33,717 nucleotides of DNA from Hymenobacter sp. GTDB lineage: Bacteria > Bacteroidota > Bacteroidia > Cytophagales > Hymenobacteraceae. The position numbers and the translations under genes were made by a program. The notes below the pieces were generated by a model, which ran no database searches, was not told where the DNA came from, and worked only from the letters and a program-made list of their open reading frames with translations. The stretch lies in the NCBI GenBank assembly GCA_025354605.1, contig JANXMN010000270.1, forward strand, positions 1-33,717, written 5' to 3'. Positions within the stretch are counted from its first letter, which is position 1, and each line of letters begins with the position of its first letter. Below, in pieces: positions 23,810 through 31,464 of this stretch.

Positions 23810-25366
23810 ATGAATATCTCTAAATCGATTCTCCGCGGCGCTTTCCTGCTCTCGCTGGGGCTGCTGGGCAGCTGCGGCGAGAAGTTTCTGGCCGAAGCCC
23901 CCGCCGACCAGATTACCGACGCCAACTTTTACCAGACCGAGAGCGACGCCGTGCAGGCCGTGACAGCCGCCTACAGCGAGCTGGCCAAGGGCGGGCAGTA
24001 CAATGCCGCCCTCTGGGCCATGGACATCATGGCCGACATTTCGGTGACCGGCGGCGACGACGGCGGCGACGGCCTGGAATACAAGCAGCTCGAAGCTTTC
24101 AGCATTCCGCCCACCAACAAAGTGGCCAACCTGATGTGGGGTGGCTGTTTCGTGGGCATTCAGCGCGCCAACCTGGTGCTGCAGAAAGTGCCCGGCATCA
24201 CCAACATTTCGTCGTCGGTGAAACGGCGCTGCCTGGGCGAGGCCCAGTTTCTGCGCGCCAAATACTACTTCGACCTGGTGCGGACCTACGGCGACGTGCC
24301 CCTGTTCACGACCCCGCCCACCGGCCCGGCGGCCGTGAACATTCCGCGCACGCCGGCCACGCAGGTGTACGTGCAGATTGAAAAAGACCTGACCGACGCC
24401 ATCGCCAACCTCGACCCCGTGTACAGTGGCAACGACCTGGGCCGCGCCACCAAGTGGTCGGCCACGGGCCTGCTGGCCAAGGTGTACCTCACCGAGGGCA
24501 AGAAGACCGAAGCCGCCCAGCGCGCCGGCGAGGTGATTGCCAACTCGGGCAAATCGCTGTGGGCCAACTACGGCGACAACTTTAAAATCGAGAACGAGAA
24601 CGGCAAGGAGTCGCTGTTCGAGGTGCAGTTTATCAGCGGCAAGAACTTCGAAAACTTTGGCTACACCCAGAACGGCCCTGGCTTTGCCGGCAACGAGTTT
24701 TTCGGGCCGCGCGGCGCCAACCAAACGCCGGGCAGCGGCTACGGCTTCAACATTCCGGAGCCCGATTTCGTGAGCGGCTACGAAGCCGGCGACACCCGCC
24801 GGGCGGCCACCGTGATTGAGCCCGGCTACGTGTTTTCGGACAACAAGACGCAGTCGCCTTCCGCCACGGGCTCGCCCTTTGGCTACAACTGCCGCAAGTG
24901 GTTTATCGGCAAGGTGAACACCAACATTTGGGACTCGGGCCTGAACATTCCGGTGCTGCGCCTGGCCGAGATATACCTGATTCGGGCCGAAGCCGTGGGG
25001 CCGACCGGCGGCCCGAACGGCGGCCTGGAGTCGCTCAACATGGTGCGGCGCCGGGCCTTTGGCCTGCCTCTGGGCACGCCCTCGGCCAAGGATGTGACCA
25101 CCCCCGACCCCAACGCCTTCCAGCAGGCCGTGATTCGGGAGCGCAAGTACGAGCTGGCCTTCGAGTTCGACCGCTGGTTCGACCTGAAGCGCCTGAATGG
25201 CACGCCCATGGGCCTGATTCCGGTGATGACGAACCAGGCCGCCTACCTGGCCGGGCTGGGCAAGGGCATCAACCGGGGCGTGCCCAGCGCCCGCAACCTG
25301 GTGCTGCCCATTCCGCAATCGGAGCTGGATGCCAACCCCGGCCTGGTGCAGAACCCCGGCTACTAG
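23810..25366 (+). CDS. SusD/RagB-family surface lipoprotein
   Basis: 518 aa, ATG at 23810. The signal peptide ends in LLGSC with lipidated C22. The N-terminal SusD-like part (KFLAEAPADQITDANFYQTE, DAVQAVTAAYSEL) and TPR-like helices (LGEAQFLRAKYYFDLVRTYG) are typical. So are the C-terminal IYLIRAEAVG, RERKYELAFEFDRWFDLKR and the final IPQSELDANPGLVQNPGY. SusD proteins bind glycan at the surface and cap the SusC barrel. It is coupled to susC by a 28-bp gap and followed by a PKD lipoprotein after 39 bp. Glycan choice cannot be read from sequence and is inferred from the GH16 and GH3 neighbours. Confidence 0.96.
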   Translation: MNISKSILRGAFLLSLGLLGSCGEKFLAEAPADQITDANFYQTESDAVQAVTAAYSELAKGGQYNAALWAMDIMADISVTGGDDGGDGLEYKQLEAFSIPPTNKVANLMWGGCFVGIQRANLVLQKVPGITNISSSVKRRCLGEAQFLRAKYYFDLVRTYGDVPLFTTPPTGPAAVNIPRTPATQVYVQIEKDLTDAIANLDPVYSGNDLGRATKWSATGLLAKVYLTEGKKTEAAQRAGEVIANSGKSLWANYGDNFKIENENGKESLFEVQFISGKNFENFGYTQNGPGFAGNEFFGPRGANQTPGSGYGFNIPEPDFVSGYEAGDTRRAATVIEPGYVFSDNKTQSPSATGSPFGYNCRKWFIGKVNTNIWDSGLNIPVLRLAEIYLIRAEAVGPTGGPNGGLESLNMVRRRAFGLPLGTPSAKDVTTPDPNAFQQAVIRERKYELAFEFDRWFDLKRLNGTPMGLIPVMTNQAAYLAGLGKGINRGVPSARNLVLPIPQSELDANPGLVQNPGY

Positions 25367-25405
25367 CCCTGGCCCTCTTTTCCCTCACCCTCCGCCTCAT
25401 TATCC

Positions 25406-26677
25406 ATGAAATTATTTGTTCGCGCGGCAACCCTGGCGTTGCTCTCCCTGCCCCTCGTGCTGGCTTCGTGCAAGAAGCCGGGCGACGACACCGCCCTGGA
25501 AGGCGCGGTGCCCACGGCCAGCTTCACGGCCACCGTCGATGCCTCGCAGTTTCCAATCCGGGTTTCGTTCGCCAACCAAACCACCGATGCCTACTATTAC
25601 CAGTGGGATTTCGGCGACCAAACCAGCTCGTCGGCCAAAGCGCCCAGCCACACCTACCAGCGCGGCGGCACCTACACCGTGAAGCTGACCACGGCCGGCC
25701 GCGGCGGCACCACCACCACTCAGAAGGACGTGGTCATTCCCTCGGCCTGCACTTTCGCCGGCTTCGCGGCCCTGACGGGCAACTGCACCAGTGGGGCGTG
25801 GACGCTGACGAGCCAGCCCGATGCCATTGTGCGCCTCGCCGCCAATGGCACCACGGTGCTGAGCACGCTGCCGGGTGCCACCGGCTCGCTGCCGGCCTGC
25901 CAGGCCGACGATGAGTTCAGCTTCGCCGATAACTACACCTACAAGTACGACGCGGGTGGGGCCAGCGGCCAGACCTATTCGGGCGGTGCCTGCGGCCCCG
26001 CCCGCAACCCCAGCTCGAGCTTCGTTTATAAGCCCACCAGCGGCCTGGGCCAAATTATGCTGCTGGCCAACCGCTCGTTTATTGGCCTCACCGACTCGGT
26101 GGTGAACAAAACCTACGACATTCTGGAAGCCAGCACCACCCGCCTGCGCCTGCGCGGCACCAACCCCGACGGCACCTTCACGGTGGTGACCTACTCGCCG
26201 CAGGTATCGGCGGTGGAGCGGGCCCGCCTGCTGCTCACCGGCGGCTCGACCCGCACCTGGAAGCTCGATAACAGCGTGGCCGCCGCCATTGTGGTAGGCC
26301 CCAGCGATGCCGACCCCACTGGCTACTACGCCGGTGGCACCGCCGGTAGCCTGCCGGCCTGCCAGGCCGACGACGAATTCACCTTCACGACGGCCAACGT
26401 GTACCAGTACAACGCCCTGGCCGAAACCTTCGTGGCCGGCGGCGGCGGCTGCCAGGCCCCGCGCTCGGTATCGACCGGTTTCACGTTTGGCGCGGCGGCC
26501 GGGGCGGGGCTGGCCCAGTTCACGCTGGCTGCCGCCACCCCCGCGCCCTTCATCGGCGTGACCGATGCCCCCGACCGCGTGTACCGCATTCTGAGCATCG
26601 ACAACCAGCACATGCTGCTGCGCGCCGGCAGCTCGACGGCGGCGCTGGTGTTCACGATGAAGCTGGTGGTGAAATAA
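25406..26677 (+). CDS. PKD-domain lipoprotein with two lipocalin-like modules, putative surface glycan-binding protein
   Basis: 423 aa, ATG at 25406. The lipobox VLASC gives C22. Residues 35-112 are a PKD domain (YYYQWDFGDQTSSS, HTYQRGGTYTVKL). Residues about 128-265 and 283-423 are two related modules. Each contains SLPACQADDEF, a second paired Cys region (GGACGPAR; GGGCQAPR), an FIGLTD/FIGVTD strand, and a Y-D/R-IL turn, resembling lipocalin-like or SusE/F-position domains. The conserved Cys pairs suggest disulphides. Placed right after susD, it is most likely the surface glycan-binding protein of the locus. No catalytic residues are recognised. A hairpin follows its stop and may reduce expression of downstream genes. 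Confidence 0.85.
   Translation: MKLFVRAATLALLSLPLVLASCKKPGDDTALEGAVPTASFTATVDASQFPIRVSFANQTTDAYYYQWDFGDQTSSSAKAPSHTYQRGGTYTVKLTTAGRGGTTTTQKDVVIPSACTFAGFAALTGNCTSGAWTLTSQPDAIVRLAANGTTVLSTLPGATGSLPACQADDEFSFADNYTYKYDAGGASGQTYSGGACGPARNPSSSFVYKPTSGLGQIMLLANRSFIGLTDSVVNKTYDILEASTTRLRLRGTNPDGTFTVVTYSPQVSAVERARLLLTGGSTRTWKLDNSVAAAIVVGPSDADPTGYYAGGTAGSLPACQADDEFTFTTANVYQYNALAETFVAGGGGCQAPRSVSTGFTFGAAAGAGLAQFTLAAATPAPFIGVTDAPDRVYRILSIDNQHMLLRAGSSTAALVFTMKLVVK
25889..26373 (+). repeat. 23-bp identical direct repeat inside the PKD lipoprotein gene
   Basis: CTGCCGGCCTGCCAGGCCGA plus CGA occurs at 25889-25911 and 26351-26373. It encodes the shared LPACQADDE of the two modules and marks an internal duplication. 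Confidence 0.6.
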
Positions 26678-26713
26678 AGCGTGTGAGGCACGGCCTCGAG
26701 AGGTGCGCAAAAA

Positions 26714-26748
26714 GCGCGTCATGCTTCCCCGTTTTTAGCATGGCGCGC
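26714..26748 (+). terminator. Hairpin between PKD and GH16 genes (attenuator or repeat)
   Basis: GCGCGTCATGCT (26714-26725) pairs with AGCATGGCGCGC (26737-26748) with one mismatch across an 11-base loop containing five T residues. There is no T run after the stem, so it may stabilise mRNA or be an intergenic repeat rather than a strict terminator. Confidence 0.5.
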
Positions 26749-26806
26749 CTTTCACCCAATCGGCCGAACAGCCGGGTTGATTCCCGCTCGAATTATCTGA
26801 CTGCAA

Positions 26807-26814
26807 TACTTTTT
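26807..26814 (+). promoter_or_regulatory. -7-like element TACTTTTT before the first GH16 gene
   Basis: It matches TAnnTTTG at 7 of 8 positions and ends nine bases before the ATG at 26824, in an AT-rich stretch after the hairpin. A TTG at 26777 is the nearest -33 candidate, but the spacing (27 bp) is long. The GH16 gene may have its own promoter. Confidence 0.35.
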
Positions 26815-26823
26815 ACTGCTGAT

Positions 26824-27702
26824 ATGAAAAATCTCCTCACCACTATTGCCCGCCGCCGAGCGGCCGTTGGCTTGCTACTGGCACTGAGCCTGGCCAGCTG
26901 CACCGAAAAGAAATCAACCCTGACCCCCGCCCCAACCGGTCCCGCAGCACCCGAGGTGAATGTCGAGGCGCGCAACTACGCCGACTACACCGAGCTGGTG
27001 TGGGCCGACGAATTTGCCGGCAGCGCCATCGACCCTGCCAAGTGGGGTTTCGACTTGGGTAACAACAACGGCTGGGGCAACCAGGAGCTGGAATACTACA
27101 CCAACTCGCCCGACAATGCCTACGTGAGCAACGGCAGCCTGGTCATTCAGGCCAAGCAGCAGGCCCTGAGCGGCTTCAACTACACCTCAGCCCGCATGCT
27201 CACCAAGGGCAAGCAGAACTTCAAGTTCGGCCGCCTCGACGTGCGCGCCAAGCTACCGCGCGGGCAGGGCATCTGGCCCGCCATCTGGCTGCTGGGCAGC
27301 GACATCGATTCCAACAACTGGCCCAAGTGCGGCGAAATCGACATCATGGAGCTGCGCGGGCAGGAGCCCAATAAAATCCTGACCACGATGCACTTCCCCA
27401 AAAACGACGGCAGCCACGACCAGAAGGGCAGCCCCGACCAAGTGCTAAGCAGCGGCACCTTCGCCGACGACTTCCACGTGTTCAGCGTGGTGCGCAGCAA
27501 GGACCAGATGCGCTTCTTCCTCGATGGCAACCTGTACTACACCTTCACGTCGGGCGATGCGCCCAACTTCCCCATCAACAACCCCTTCTTCGTGATTCTG
27601 AACGTGGCCGTGGGCGGCAATTTCCTGGGCAACCCCAACGCCACCACCGTCTTCCCGCAGCAGATGCAGGTGGACTACGTGCACTACCTCCAGTACAAGT
27701 AA
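26824..27702 (+). CDS. Glycoside hydrolase family 16 endo-beta-glucanase (laminarinase type), lipoprotein
   Basis: 292 aa. The ATG at 26824 is chosen because it directly precedes the signal peptide, which ends in LSLASC (C26). The GH16 jelly roll starts at ELVWADEF (57-64) and includes WGNQELEYYT (84-93), RLDVRAKLPRGQGIWPAIWL (137-156) and the active site GEIDIMEL (170-177). E171 is the nucleophile and E176 the acid/base, in the beta-bulge form ExDxxE used by laminarinases and lichenases. NVAVGGNFLG and MQVDYVHYLQY close the domain. The expected reaction is internal hydrolysis of beta-1,3- or beta-1,3-1,4-glucan, at the cell surface given the lipobox followed by an acidic/Lys stretch. No extra binding module is present. 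Subfamily and linkage choice need alignment. Confidence 0.94.
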   Translation: MKNLLTTIARRRAAVGLLLALSLASCTEKKSTLTPAPTGPAAPEVNVEARNYADYTELVWADEFAGSAIDPAKWGFDLGNNNGWGNQELEYYTNSPDNAYVSNGSLVIQAKQQALSGFNYTSARMLTKGKQNFKFGRLDVRAKLPRGQGIWPAIWLLGSDIDSNNWPKCGEIDIMELRGQEPNKILTTMHFPKNDGSHDQKGSPDQVLSSGTFADDFHVFSVVRSKDQMRFFLDGNLYYTFTSGDAPNFPINNPFFVILNVAVGGNFLGNPNATTVFPQQMQVDYVHYLQYK

Positions 27703-27785
27703 AGGTTGCTGGTTGCTGGTTCACCAAGTTTTAAAGCAGAACAGCAACCAGAAACCAGAGACTAGCAACCAGGGACTAGCAACCT
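27703..27785. repeat. Heptamer-rich intergenic hairpin
   Basis: One arm repeats GGTTGCT (AGGTTGCTGGTTGCTGGTT). The other repeats the complement with small changes (AGCAACCAG, AACCAGAG, ACTAGCAACCAG, ACTAGCAACC). Outer arms AGGTTGCT/AGCAACCT pair perfectly. It starts right after the GH16 stop. A similar element of different heptamers is at 28761-28850. Confidence 0.55.
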
Positions 27786-27794
27786 GCCCCTCAT

Positions 27795-27833
27795 TCCGAC
27801 CGGGCTCTGGTGGGAACAATTTGCTCGGTCGGA
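27795..27833. promoter_or_regulatory. Inverted repeat upstream of the second GH16 gene
   Basis: TCCGACCG-N23-CGGTCGGA, perfect over 8 bp, about 110-150 bp before the ATG at 27944. It may be an operator or a small hairpin. No clear -7 element follows before the gene. Confidence 0.3.
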
Positions 27834-27943
27834 TAGGGTGGTGGCTGCGTCCGGTTCGGTGAGGCCGGGCGCGGCTACCCCCGATGGGGGATTCGGCTCC
27901 CTGATTTACACAGGACTCACCCCACCTTCTTGCAATTCCGCTT

Positions 27944-28762
27944 ATGCTTTCAACGCTACTCTCGGGCCTGCTGCTGCTGGGCTGGCTGCCCAGCCCGGCG
28001 GCGGCCGCGCCGCGCCACAGCTTCGGCAAGCTGGCCTGGAGCGACGAGTTCAACTACACCGGCCTGCCCGACTCGGCCCGGTGGACCTACGACGTGGGCG
28101 GCAGCGGCTGGGGCAACCAGGAGCTGCAGTACTACACCAAAAAGCGGCGCGAAAATGCCCGCGTCGAAAACGGCAACCTCGTGCTGGAGGCCCGCAAAGA
28201 GGCCCTGATGGCCGGCAATGCCTACACCTCGGCCCGGCTGGTGTCGCGCGGGCCGGGTGGCAGCCAGACCTACGGCCGCTTCGAGATTCGGGCCCGGATT
28301 CCGGGTGGGCGCGGCACCTGGCCCGCCATCTGGATGCTGCCCGACAAGAACCCCTACGGCGACCACGGCTGGCCCGACAACGGCGAAATCGACATCATGG
28401 AGCACGTGGGCTACGACCCCAACGTGGTTCATGCCACCACCCACTGCAAGGCCTACTACTTCCGCATCAACACCCAGAAAACGGGCATCACCAAGCTGCC
28501 CGACGCCACCACGGCCTTCCACGTGTACTCGGTGGAATGGACGCCCGAAACCATCACGGCCGAGATTGACGGGCAGGTGTACTTCGCTCACCGCAACGAG
28601 GGCACCGGCTGGGAAACCTAGCCCTGGAACCAGCCCTTCCACCTGCTGCTCAACATTGCCGTGGGTGGCGAATGGGGCGGCAAGCAGGGCATCGACGAGG
28701 CCGCCTTCCCTCAGCAAATGCTGGTAGACTACGTGCGCTTTTACCCTTTGATAAAGAGTTAG
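27944..28762 (+). pseudogene. Second GH16 glucanase, interrupted by an in-frame TAG
   Basis: An ATG at 27944 starts a signal peptide (MLSTLLSGLLLLGWLPSPAA) and a full GH16 domain: LAWSDEFNYTG, WGNQELQYYT, RFEIRARIPGGRGTWPAIWM and active site NGEIDIMEH with E148, D150 and E153. After GTGWET (residue 225) the codon 28619-28621 is TAG. The same frame then continues for 46 codons with PWNQPFHLLLNIAVGG and MLVDYVRFYPL to a TAG at 28760-28762. GH16 proteins normally have Trp here (ETWPF/W), so a single G-to-A change at 28620 (TGG to TAG) explains the break. The truncated protein would lose the last core strands and probably not fold. The active site is intact, so the change looks recent, unless it is a sequencing error or the stop is read through. 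The intact product would be 272 aa, secreted and not lipidated. Confidence 0.85.
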
Positions 28763-28850
28763 TGCCTGGTGCCTGGTGCTTGGTGCCTTGCTTTCACTAC
28801 CAAGCACTAAGCACTAAGCACCAGACACTAAGCACCAGGCACTAGGCACC
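28761..28850. repeat. Second heptamer-rich intergenic hairpin
   Basis: The left arm iterates GTGCCTG/GTGCTTG and the right arm iterates AGCACTA/AGCACCA/GGCACTA. It begins at the last base of the broken GH16 reading frame. The repeat period is 7 bp, with the arms complementary over most of their length. Confidence 0.55.
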
Positions 28851-28884
28851 AAAACCTATTTCTCACTTTTTTTCATTTCCCATC

Positions 28885-30327
28885 ATGAGCTTCTTTACGA
28901 AAATGATTGGCGCGGCTGCTTTGCTGGCCGCCGGCGCTACGGCAGCGTCGGCCCAGACGCTGTACGACAACTTCGAGGCCACCCGGCTGGTGAGCTACCC
29001 TACGGCACAGGGCACGTTCACGCAGAACACGCCTAACCCCGGCTCGACCATGGTGAACAGCAGTAGCACCTGCGCCCTCTACACCCGCGACGGCGCCCAG
29101 CAGTACGCCGTGATTGTGGTGAAGCCCAACAACGCCCGGATGGACAATGTGGCGGCTTACTCGGCTGGCACCAAGCGCATCTCGGTGAAATTCCGCAGCC
29201 CCGCCGTGGGCGTGGTGGTGCAGGCCGTGCTGCAGAACAGCACCAAGTCGAACACCAACCAGTACCCCAACGGCAAGTACGCCGGCGACTTCACCGCCAC
29301 TACCACCGTGGCCAACGCCTGGGAAACCCTCACCTTCACCTACGCCGCCGCCAGCGCGGGCAACTTCGACCCCACCGTACTGCCCACCGACATCGACCAG
29401 ATGGTGCTGCTGGTAGCGCCCGGCACCAACAACGCCGCCACGTACTACCTCGACGACATCACGGCCCCGGAGCTGCTGGCCGTGACGCCGCCCAGCAACC
29501 TGGCCGTGCGCCAGCTCTACGACAACTACGACGGCACCCGCGTGCTGAAGTACATCGCCTACAAAACGGCCGGCGGCCTCAGGCTCGACACCCTGAACCC
29601 GGCACCCGGCGCGGGCAACAACAGCGCCCGCGTGGCCCGCTACACCCGCTCAACCCAACAGTACGACTCGTTTGTGATGCAGCCCCGCGGGGCGGCCATC
29701 AACGACGTGGCCAATTTCAAGAACAACACCCCCACTGCCCTGCACATGACGCTGAAGGTGTTCAGCCCCGCCCCGGGCATCCTGTTCCAGATTACGCTGC
29801 AGGACTCGACCGTGGCCGGCGCGACCAACTACCCGGTGGGCCGCAACTCGGAGTACACCGCCACCACCACCGCCACCAACGCCTGGGAAACGCTGAGCTT
29901 TAACTTCGTGAACGCGCCCAGTGCCACCCCCAACACCGGCCTGAACGAGATTGTACTGCTGATTTCGCCCAACACCCTCGCTCGCCGCAAGGTGTATCTC
30001 GACGACTTCTTCGGCCCCAGCCTGGTGGGCTACGTGCCTACCGCTACCCGCACCGTCAGCAACGCCGACGCGGCTTTTGCTCCGGCCTACCCCAACCCCA
30101 CCTCGGGCCTCACGCAGCTGCCCTTCACGCTGCAGAAGCCGGCCGTGGTGAGCCTGGCCGTGTACGACAACCTTGGTCGCCGCGTAGCCCAAGTGCTGGA
30201 TGGCCAACCGCTTACCGCCGGTGCCCATAGCGCCGAGTTGAACGCCACCCGCCTGGCCCCCGGCCTGTACACCTGCCGCTTGGTGGTGGACGGCGTGGCC
30301 CTGAGCCGTCAGCTGAGCGTGGAGTAA
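28885..30327 (+). CDS. T9SS cargo protein with two carbohydrate-binding-like modules
   Basis: 480 aa. The ATG at 28885 starts a signal peptide ending ATAASAQ (residue 24). Residues 25-195 and 208-390 are two homologous beta-rich modules. Both begin with LYDNF/LYDNYD, contain TATTT-ANAWETL-F, and end with YYLDDI or VYLDDF, the usual last strand of CBM4/16- or CBM11-like jelly rolls. Residues about 400-480 are a T9SS type A sorting domain (YPNPTSG, VYDNLGRRVAQVLDG, LAPGLYTCRLVVDG, QLSVE end). There is no glycosidase motif. As the last gene of the locus it is probably a surface-anchored glucan-binding protein exported by T9SS. The binding assignment rests on fold resemblance and position. Confidence 0.82.
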   Translation: MSFFTKMIGAAALLAAGATAASAQTLYDNFEATRLVSYPTAQGTFTQNTPNPGSTMVNSSSTCALYTRDGAQQYAVIVVKPNNARMDNVAAYSAGTKRISVKFRSPAVGVVVQAVLQNSTKSNTNQYPNGKYAGDFTATTTVANAWETLTFTYAAASAGNFDPTVLPTDIDQMVLLVAPGTNNAATYYLDDITAPELLAVTPPSNLAVRQLYDNYDGTRVLKYIAYKTAGGLRLDTLNPAPGAGNNSARVARYTRSTQQYDSFVMQPRGAAINDVANFKNNTPTALHMTLKVFSPAPGILFQITLQDSTVAGATNYPVGRNSEYTATTTATNAWETLSFNFVNAPSATPNTGLNEIVLLISPNTLARRKVYLDDFFGPSLVGYVPTATRTVSNADAAFAPAYPNPTSGLTQLPFTLQKPAVVSLAVYDNLGRRVAQVLDGQPLTAGAHSAELNATRLAPGLYTCRLVVDGVALSRQLSVE

Positions 30328-30358
30328 GCCTCCGCCATCCTTCCGATTCCACGAGTGA

Positions 30359-30388
30359 AGCCCCCGCCGATTTTCGGCGGGGGCTTTT
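30359..30388 (+). terminator. Strong rho-independent terminator ending the glucan locus
   Basis: AGCCCCCGCCGA, a TTT loop, then TCGGCGGGGGCTTTT. Confidence 0.92.
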
Positions 30389-30458
30389 GCGTGTTGGGCA
30401 CCGAAGTGGTGGCCCTGCCACAACGCCGGGCGGAGCTGGCTGCTACCCGGCCGCAGCG

Positions 30459-30465
30459 TACTTTG
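30459..30465 (+). promoter_or_regulatory. -7-like element TACTTTG before the LysR gene
   Basis: It is followed by GGCC and then the ATG at 30470, so a transcript would be leaderless or nearly so. It is identical to the element before the WYL gene. Confidence 0.4.
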
Positions 30466-30469
30466 GGCC

Positions 30470-31381
30470 ATGTCTGATTTTCGCCTGCGGGTGTTCGAGG
30501 CCGTGGCCCGGCACCTAAGCCTCACCAAAGCCGGCCAGGAGCTGTTCGTGACGCAGCCCGCCGTCACCAAACACATCCACGAGCTGGAAAAGCACTACGG
30601 CCAGCGCCTGCTGGCGCGGCGCGGCAACCGCGTGGCCCTCACCGAAGCCGGCCGCCTGCTGCACGCCCACGCCGAAGCCGTGGCTGCCGCCGACCAGCAC
30701 CTCACCGACCAACTGCTGGGCCTGCGCGACCCCGACGAAGCCGCCGGCCGCCTGCGGCTGGGGGCCAGCACCACCCTGTGCCAGTACGTGCTGCCGGGCC
30801 TGCTGCCGGCCTTCCAAGCGCGCCATCCGCGAGTGCAGCTCACCCTGCTCAACGCCAACTCCGAGCGCATTGCCGAGGCCCTGCTGCGCGCCGAGCTGGA
30901 CCTGGGCTTCGTGGAAGGCCGCTCGAAAAGCCGCGACCTGCACTACGAGCTGCTGCTGCCCGACGAGCTGGTGGCCGTGCGCCGCGCCACGCCCGCCGGC
31001 CCACCGCCCGCACCCCTGCCGCTGGCCGAGGCCCTGGCCGGCCCGCTGGTGCTGCGCGAGCGCGGCTCGGGCACGCTCGAAGTGCTGGAGTTTGCCCTGC
31101 GGGCACTCAAAATCAAGCTTAGTACCCTACCCGTGGCTTTTTACTTCGACAACACCGAAGCCATCAAAGGCTACCTCGAAGCCGCGCCGGCCGCCCTGGG
31201 CTTCGTTTCGCGCCGGGCCCTGGCCCGTGAGCTGGCCGCCGGCCTGCTCGAAATCATCGCCATCGAGGGCCTGCACCTGCCCCGCCATTTCGAGGCCGTG
31301 TGGGTGCAGGGGCAGCCGCTGGCCCGGGCCGCGCAGCGGTTTCTCAGCTTCGCCCAGCAGCAGCTGAATCCATTGTTATAA
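30470..31381 (+). CDS. LysR-family transcriptional regulator
   Basis: 303 aa, ATG at 30470. Residues 1-60 are the winged HTH (RVFEAVARHLSLTKAGQELF, VTQPAVTKHIHELEKHYG, RGNRVALTEAG). Residues 88-300 are the periplasmic-binding-like effector domain (RLRLGASTTLCQYVLPGLLP, LDLGFVEG, LVLRERGSGT). It lies 83 bp upstream of a YeiH-type transporter on the same strand, the same pairing as YeiE-YeiH in enterobacteria, where YeiE is linked to sulfite response. A sulfur-related effector is inferred by that analogy. A T-N11-A box overlaps its stop codon and precedes the transporter, so it probably controls that gene. Confidence 0.92.
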   Translation: MSDFRLRVFEAVARHLSLTKAGQELFVTQPAVTKHIHELEKHYGQRLLARRGNRVALTEAGRLLHAHAEAVAAADQHLTDQLLGLRDPDEAAGRLRLGASTTLCQYVLPGLLPAFQARHPRVQLTLLNANSERIAEALLRAELDLGFVEGRSKSRDLHYELLLPDELVAVRRATPAGPPPAPLPLAEALAGPLVLRERGSGTLEVLEFALRALKIKLSTLPVAFYFDNTEAIKGYLEAAPAALGFVSRRALARELAAGLLEIIAIEGLHLPRHFEAVWVQGQPLARAAQRFLSFAQQQLNPLL

Positions 31382-31391
31382 CCATTGGTAA
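31379..31391. promoter_or_regulatory. LysR-type T-N11-A box upstream of the transporter gene
   Basis: TAACC-ATT-GGTAA is an imperfect inverted repeat that fits the T-N11-A rule. It starts at the LysR stop codon and lies 74-86 bp before the ATG at 31465. TAAACTTG (31436-31443), a 7 of 8 match to the -7 consensus, follows about 45 bp downstream. Confidence 0.45.
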
Positions 31392-31464
31392 TTTAGAATA
31401 ACCTTTTTCGATTACCCATCAGGCATGTTGCGCCGTAAACTTGAGGCAATTATTCTGCTGCCTC

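Noticed and set aside
23765-25318. 517-codon minus-strand frame
   Set aside because: It is antisense to susD, which has a full family match.
27838-28569. Alternative frame over the second GH16 gene
   Set aside because: It has no domain, while the frame starting at 27944 carries the GH16 active site.
28761-28850. Possible CRISPR array
   Set aside because: The units are 7 bp, imperfect and inverted between arms. There are no spacers and no cas genes.
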